Of a stretch of 64,000 nucleotides of DNA, positions 60,208 through 64,000 are shown one piece after another. The stretch covers positions 1 through 64,000 of the forward strand of contig JAFWKQ010000115.1 of NCBI GenBank assembly GCA_017545665.1. Reading direction: 5' to 3'. Numbering within the stretch: the stretch's first letter is position 1; each line of letters opens with the position of its first letter. The notes under the pieces were generated by a model, which saw only the letters and a program-made list of their open reading frames with translations, was not told the origin of the DNA and made no database searches. The position numbers were made by a program, and so were the translations under genes. The stretch is from Atopobiaceae bacterium (GTDB taxonomy: Bacteria; Actinomycetota; Coriobacteriia; Coriobacteriales; Atopobiaceae).

Positions 60208-61656
60208 ATGGAAGCTACATATGATGTTGTGGTTATTGGTGCGGGCGTATCGGGTTGCGCGGTTGCCCGAGAGCTCTCGCGCTACAACGCGCGCATATGC
60301 GTCGTAGAGCGCGAAGAGGATGTGTGCTGCGGCACGTCCAAGGCCAACTCTGCCATTGTGCACGCAGGGTTTGATGCCCAGACGGGCACGCTCATGGCGA
60401 AGCTCAATGTGGAGGGCAACGAGCTTATGTGGCAGCTCGCCGAAGACCTTGACTTTAAGGTGAGGCGTTGTGGCTCCCTGGTTGTTTGCACCGACGAGAA
60501 GAGTCGGCATGGCCTGGACGAGCTCCTTGCACGTGGCGAGGCAAATGGTGTCCCAGACCTTAGGATAATCGAGCGGGACGAGCTCAAGGAGATGGAGCCA
60601 AACATCTCGGACACAGCCGTTTGCGCCCTGTGGGCACCGAGTGCCGGCATTGTGGACGTCTTTGGGCTCAACATCGCCTTGGCCGAGAATGCCGCGCAAA
60701 ACGGCGTTGAGTTTGTCTTCAACGCCGAGGTGATTGAGGTCGCGCGGCAGGCAGATGGCACGTGGCTGGTTAAAACCGACGTTTGCGACCTGCGTGCGCG
60801 CTGCGTGGTGAACGCTGCCGGCGTGTACTCGGACGCAATCCATAACATGGTTTCAGACGAAAAGATCCAGATAATCCCTCGCAAGGGTGAGTACATGTTG
60901 CTCGATACCACGGCGGGATCGCACGTGAGCCATACCATCTTCATGCTGCCCACCAAAATGGGGAAGGGCATTTTGGTGAGCCCGACGGTACACGGTAACC
61001 TGCTGGTTGGACCGACTGCGAGCGACGTGGAGGATCGGGAGGGAACCGATACGACGGCGGAGGGTTTGGCTGAGGTGGCGAGCAAGTGCGCGCTTACGGT
61101 GAAGGACGTTCCGTTGCGCGAAGTCATAACGAGCTTTGCTGGCCTGCGTGCACATCAGCCTGGCCACGAGTTCATTATTGGTGAGGTGGCGGGTGCCCCA
61201 GGCTTCGTGGACTGTGCGGCAATAGAGTCGCCGGGCCTTACCTCGTGCCCGGCAATTGGTCGCATGGTGGCGGATATAGTAAGGTCGCTCCTAGGCCTTG
61301 TCAACAAGCCCGATGGGAGCTGGGTGGCAAAGCGCAAGGGGTTCGTGACCTTGGAGGGGGAACCTCTTGAAGTGTGGGCGAGTTTGGCCAAGCAAGACAA
61401 GGCATACGGAAACGTCGTCTGCCGCTGTCGTCACGTTACCGAGGCGCAGATCGTGGATGCCATCCATAGGCCTTTGGGAGCTCGGTCGCTTGATGGCGTC
61501 AAGCGTCGCGTAACGGCGGGCATGGGGCGCTGCCAAGGCGGGTTCTGCTCGCCCAAGGTCATGGAGATTCTCGAACGAGAGTTGGGCATGGCGCCTGAGG
61601 ACGTAACGAAGGCAGGCTCCGGTTCGGAGCTCCTGGTACAAGAGGGGGGTGAGTAG
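60208..61656 (+). CDS. FAD-dependent oxidoreductase, GlpA-like, with BFD [2Fe-2S] domain
   Basis: This 482-residue protein has an FAD-binding Rossmann start (VVVIGAGVSGCAVARELS) and a DAO-type fold resembling anaerobic glycerol-3-phosphate dehydrogenase GlpA. The C-terminal BFD-like domain has CRCxxV (Cys405, Cys407) and GRCQGGFC (Cys442, Cys447), ligands for a [2Fe-2S] cluster. It is the first gene of a tight three-gene unit with an FAD/NAD oxidoreductase and a DUF1667 protein, an arrangement seen in anaerobes. Glycerol 3-phosphate is the likely substrate, but other 2-hydroxy acids are possible. Confidence 0.85.
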   Translation: MEATYDVVVIGAGVSGCAVARELSRYNARICVVEREEDVCCGTSKANSAIVHAGFDAQTGTLMAKLNVEGNELMWQLAEDLDFKVRRCGSLVVCTDEKSRHGLDELLARGEANGVPDLRIIERDELKEMEPNISDTAVCALWAPSAGIVDVFGLNIALAENAAQNGVEFVFNAEVIEVARQADGTWLVKTDVCDLRARCVVNAAGVYSDAIHNMVSDEKIQIIPRKGEYMLLDTTAGSHVSHTIFMLPTKMGKGILVSPTVHGNLLVGPTASDVEDREGTDTTAEGLAEVASKCALTVKDVPLREVITSFAGLRAHQPGHEFIIGEVAGAPGFVDCAAIESPGLTSCPAIGRMVADIVRSLLGLVNKPDGSWVAKRKGFVTLEGEPLEVWASLAKQDKAYGNVVCRCRHVTEAQIVDAIHRPLGARSLDGVKRRVTAGMGRCQGGFCSPKVMEILERELGMAPEDVTKAGSGSELLVQEGGE

Positions 61657-61657
61657 C

Positions 61658-62935
61658 GTGGAGAGGCGCGACATCGTTATAGTTGGTGGCGGTCCCGCTG
61701 GGCTCGCGGCTGCCATCTCGGCATACGAGCAGGGTACGACCAACATTTGCGTGCTTGAGCGCGATGTGCAGCTGGGCGGCATCCTAAACCAATGCATCCA
61801 CAACGGATTTGGCCTGCACACCTTCAAGGAGGAGCTCACCGGTCCCGAGTATGCGCTGCGCTACATCAAGCGCGCGAAGGAACTGGGCATAGAGTGTCGC
61901 ATGGGTACCATGGTGCTCGACGTGTCGGCAGATCGCGTGGTTACCGCCGTAAACGAGCGCCAGGGCGTCTTTAGCATTCAGGCGGGTGCCGTCGTGCTTG
62001 CCATGGGATGTCGCGAGCGTCCGCGCGGCGCCCTCAACATTCCGGGATTCAGGCCTGCGGGCGTCTATACCGCCGGAACGGCGCAACGCCTGGTCAACAT
62101 CGAGGGACAGATGCCTGGCCGTGAGGTGGTCATTCTTGGTTCGGGAGACATCGGCCTCATAATGGCACGCCGCATGACGCTCGAGGGGGCGCATGTGGCC
62201 TGCGTCGCCGAGCTCATGCCCTATTCGGGCGGTCTCAAGCGAAACATAGTCCAGTGTTTGGACGACTACGGGATTCCTCTGCTCTTGAGTCACACGGTTA
62301 CGCGTGTGGAGGGCAAGCGTCGCGTGGAGGCCGTGTGGGTGGCACAGGTGGATGAGTCGCTGCGACCCATCTCGGGAACCGAGCGGCGCTATGCTTGTGA
62401 CACGCTGCTTCTCTCGGTTGGCCTGCTTCCCGAAAACGAGCTTTCCAGAGGCGCCGGCGTGGAGCTCTCGCCGATTACGCGCGGGCCCGTAGTGGACGAG
62501 CATCTGCAAACGAGTGTGCCTGGCGTGTTTGCCTGCGGAAATGTGCTGCACGTGCACGACTTGGTGGACTATGTGAGTCAAGAGGCAGCCGCAGCCGGCG
62601 TCTCCGCCGCTCGCTATGCCCAAGGGTCAAGGCAAACGCGCGAGGCAGACAAGAGCGCCGCTCGCATACCGGTGCTTGCGCAGGATGGCGTGCGCTATAC
62701 CGTGCCCTCCTCGATTTCGCCCGACCTCATGGACGACAAGCTCACCGTGCGTTTTCGTGTTGACAATGTATACAAAGACCGCTTCGTGTGTGTGTATTTG
62801 GGAGAGGATCGCATCTCGCATCGCAGGAAGCGCGTCCTGGCACCTGGTGAGATGGAGGAAGTCGTGCTCAAGAAGACGGACCTCACGTCGCGTCCCAACA
62901 TCGATCGCATTGTTGTAAAGCTCGAGGAGGAGTAG
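61658..62935 (+). CDS. FAD/NAD(P)-dependent oxidoreductase (pyridine nucleotide-disulfide type)
   Basis: This 425-residue protein has two dinucleotide-binding domains: VIVGGGPAGLAAA at the start and VVILGSGDIGLI at about residue 165. LGGILNQCIHNGFGL is typical of the GlpB-type/NoxA-like partner in such trios. It lacks a redox CxxC disulfide of the thioredoxin reductase kind. It likely passes electrons between the GlpA-like subunit and NAD(P). The GTG at 61,658 is chosen because the GGGGGG run lies about 10 bases before; an alternative GTG at 61,649 overlaps the previous stop. Confidence 0.85.
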   Translation: MERRDIVIVGGGPAGLAAAISAYEQGTTNICVLERDVQLGGILNQCIHNGFGLHTFKEELTGPEYALRYIKRAKELGIECRMGTMVLDVSADRVVTAVNERQGVFSIQAGAVVLAMGCRERPRGALNIPGFRPAGVYTAGTAQRLVNIEGQMPGREVVILGSGDIGLIMARRMTLEGAHVACVAELMPYSGGLKRNIVQCLDDYGIPLLLSHTVTRVEGKRRVEAVWVAQVDESLRPISGTERRYACDTLLLSVGLLPENELSRGAGVELSPITRGPVVDEHLQTSVPGVFACGNVLHVHDLVDYVSQEAAAAGVSAARYAQGSRQTREADKSAARIPVLAQDGVRYTVPSSISPDLMDDKLTVRFRVDNVYKDRFVCVYLGEDRISHRRKRVLAPGEMEEVVLKKTDLTSRPNIDRIVVKLEEE

Positions 62936-62937
62936 CC

Positions 62938-63303
62938 ATGGCAGAGGAGAGACGCGAGCTAACCTGCATCAATTGCCCGCTTGGATGTCTACTCACCGTT
63001 ACGATCTCCGACGGCGAAGTGATTTCGGTGGAAGGCAATACGTGCAAGCGCGGCGAGGTGTACGGTCGCAAAGAGGTAACGAATCCCACGCGCATTGTAA
63101 CCACAACCGTGCCGGTGGACGGTAGTGCCACCGAGCGCATGGTATCGGTGAAGACAGCATCCGACATACCCAAGCCGCTCATATTTGACGTGATGGCCGC
63201 ACTTTCGGGCGTGCGCGCGAAAGCCCCCGTTGCCGTAGGCGATGTGGTGCTGGCTAACGTGTGCAACACGGGCGTGGACATCGTGGCCACAAAAGAGGCG
63301 TAG
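62938..63303 (+). CDS. DUF1667 domain protein (probable Fe-S)
   Basis: This 121-residue protein has the DUF1667 pattern, with Cys10, Cys13, Cys17 (CINCPLGC) and Cys36, fitting a zinc or iron-sulfur site. The rest is beta-rich with no other known motif. It begins two bases after the oxidoreductase stop and completes a trio found together in many anaerobic Gram-positives. Its role is probably as a small electron-transfer subunit. Confidence 0.88.
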   Translation: MAEERRELTCINCPLGCLLTVTISDGEVISVEGNTCKRGEVYGRKEVTNPTRIVTTTVPVDGSATERMVSVKTASDIPKPLIFDVMAALSGVRAKAPVAVGDVVLANVCNTGVDIVATKEA

Positions 63304-63314
63304 CATACAAGGAA

Positions 63315-63353
63315 AACCCTAGCTTGGGACCTGTTCCCAACTAAGGCTGGGTT
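63315..63353. repeat. Imperfect hairpin of the CTAGCTTGGG family after DUF1667
   Basis: AACCC (63,315-63,319) pairs with GGGTT (63,349-63,353) and TTGGGA with TCCCAA around CCTGT. The CTAGCTTGGG arm also occurs in the 56,616 hairpin. It leads directly into repeat array 2. Confidence 0.6.
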
Positions 63354-63522
63354 TGCTGAGAATCGCCACCGTGAGGGTGCGTTTGCCGGGATTGCCCACA
63401 CTGTGGCTAATTCCGGCAAATCGTGCCGCACCGTTCGCAAAGCCAGCAAACGTTTGCCGAGATTGCCCACACTGTGGCTGATCCCGGCAAGCCCCGCCGC
63501 ACCGTTCGCAATTCCCGCAAAC
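63350..63522. repeat. Tandem array of alternating hairpin half-units (family T, array 2)
   Basis: Five to six half-units of the type seen at 27,025-27,351: forward TTTGCCGRGATTG then CACACTGTGG, and inverted GCCGCACCGTTCGCAA. Two full hairpins (from about 63,379 and about 63,449) are well preserved. The stretch 63,523-63,563 holds nothing recognisable. Confidence 0.85.
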
Positions 63523-63563
63523 TAGATGCGAGCTTTTGCCGCTGCGCTTTGCGGCAAGGTTGT

Positions 63564-63593
63564 TTGCAGCTTTATGCGGCGCTCCTGTATTAT
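63564..63593 (+). promoter_or_regulatory. Probable promoter of the last gene
   Basis: TTGCAG (63,564-63,569) and TATTAT (63,588-63,593) are spaced by 18 bases, 22 bases before the start. Confidence 0.55.
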
Positions 63594-63614
63594 GTCTCGA
63601 TAGAGGAGGGCTAT

Positions 63615-64000
63615 ATGATAAAAGACGCACATGGCAACAACCCGACCAAGGGACTATGGCTTCGGTTCCTTGTGCTTATCCCCGTAGTCATTGCAATGAT
63701 TATAATATCCCAAGCGTACATTAGATCGAAGTGCGCCACCTACGATGCGTGGACGCCCGTGTATATGGAAGGCGACTACAGCAATCTGAGCCTTGAGGAC
63801 GTGAAGTGCGAGCATGCGGGTGTGGTGGAACCCGTGAGCGTGCAACGCGGTGCAAACGGCGCGGCATGCGTGACGTTTAAGGCATTGTCGGACGGCGAGA
63901 CGATGGTGAGCTTTGGCAATGTGCAAAAGGGTCCGAAAGACGAGGTCTGGTGGGATTTCCGCGTGACGCAAGGTGCCATAATCGAGGGCGGGGTCAATTT
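63615..64000 (+). CDS. Membrane-anchored protein of unknown function (partial)
   Basis: The first 128 residues of a gene that runs off the window. A short polar start, one membrane helix (about 15-36) and an extracellular part rich in beta-type sequence (residues about 40-128) are visible. GAGGAGGG lies 5 bases before the ATG. No stop is reached and no domain is recognised, so full length and function cannot be stated. Confidence 0.7.
   Translation, partial: MIKDAHGNNPTKGLWLRFLVLIPVVIAMIIISQAYIRSKCATYDAWTPVYMEGDYSNLSLEDVKCEHAGVVEPVSVQRGANGAACVTFKALSDGETMVSFGNVQKGPKDEVWWDFRVTQGAIIEGGVN

Overview
The window is a chromosomal segment of a Gram-positive actinobacterium, most likely class Coriobacteriia. 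I infer this from the run rpsB-tsf-pyrH-frr-uppS-cdsA-dxr-rseP-ispG-proS without outer-membrane genes, a complete scpA-scpB-rluB-cmk-ispH-der set, lipobox proteins with Ser-rich linkers, frequent GTG starts and moderately high GC. Genus cannot be set from sequence alone. Almost everything is core chromosome; accessory DNA is limited to one IS200-type insertion, one GC-rich AAA-ATPase-like gene between related repeats, and many small palindromic repeats.

Layout. 1-9,400: a truncated M16 peptidase end, then translation genes (rpsB, tsf, frr), pyrH, and a tightly overlapping lipid/isoprenoid run (uppS, cdsA, dxr, rseP, ispG). 9,500-13,300: a membrane diguanylate cyclase, an IS200-type element and proS. 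13,300-20,400: repeats, tRNA-Ala(GGC), a CAT-anticodon tRNA, a frameshifted secreted protein, a GlgX-type debranching enzyme, an M18 aminopeptidase and a phosphofructokinase. 20,400-30,500: a GGDEF-GGDEF-EAL protein, RlmKL, a GH3 hexosaminidase, a STAS protein, two lipoproteins and tRNA-Val(CAC). 30,500-38,700: ABC-F, an M50 protease, scpA, scpB, rluB, a cmk-plsC fusion and ispH. 38,700-43,900: the accessory patch plus an EAL phosphodiesterase gene interrupted by an in-frame TAG. 44,000-56,500: der, plsY, gpsA, rpe, a cysteine desulfurase, an AMP-binding enzyme with a Met-rich tail, a zinc-ribbon coiled-coil protein, coaBC, nfo and a second ABC-F. 56,700-64,000: membrane proteins, an ECF sigma factor, a VanY-type carboxypeptidase, a GlpA-like/FAD/DUF1667 redox trio and one gene running off the end.

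How the genes fit together. Three MEP-pathway enzymes (Dxr, IspG, IspH) lie beside undecaprenyl (UppS) and phospholipid (CdsA, PlsC domain, PlsY, GpsA) synthesis, so isoprenoid carrier and membrane lipid supply are physically grouped with translation and chromosome segregation genes. Three c-di-GMP proteins (one synthase, one mixed, one broken hydrolase) are spread across the window.

The most unusual content is non-coding. At least four families of imperfect or perfect hairpins are scattered between genes. In two of them the tip is conserved while the stem arms differ completely from copy to copy yet stay complementary. One family forms tandem arrays of about 25-base half-units in alternating orientation (27,025-27,351 and 63,350-63,522). 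Copies sit at gene ends, one supplies the last codons of a gene, and another abuts a truncated gene. They look like REP/REPIN-type elements, but I cannot match them to a named family.
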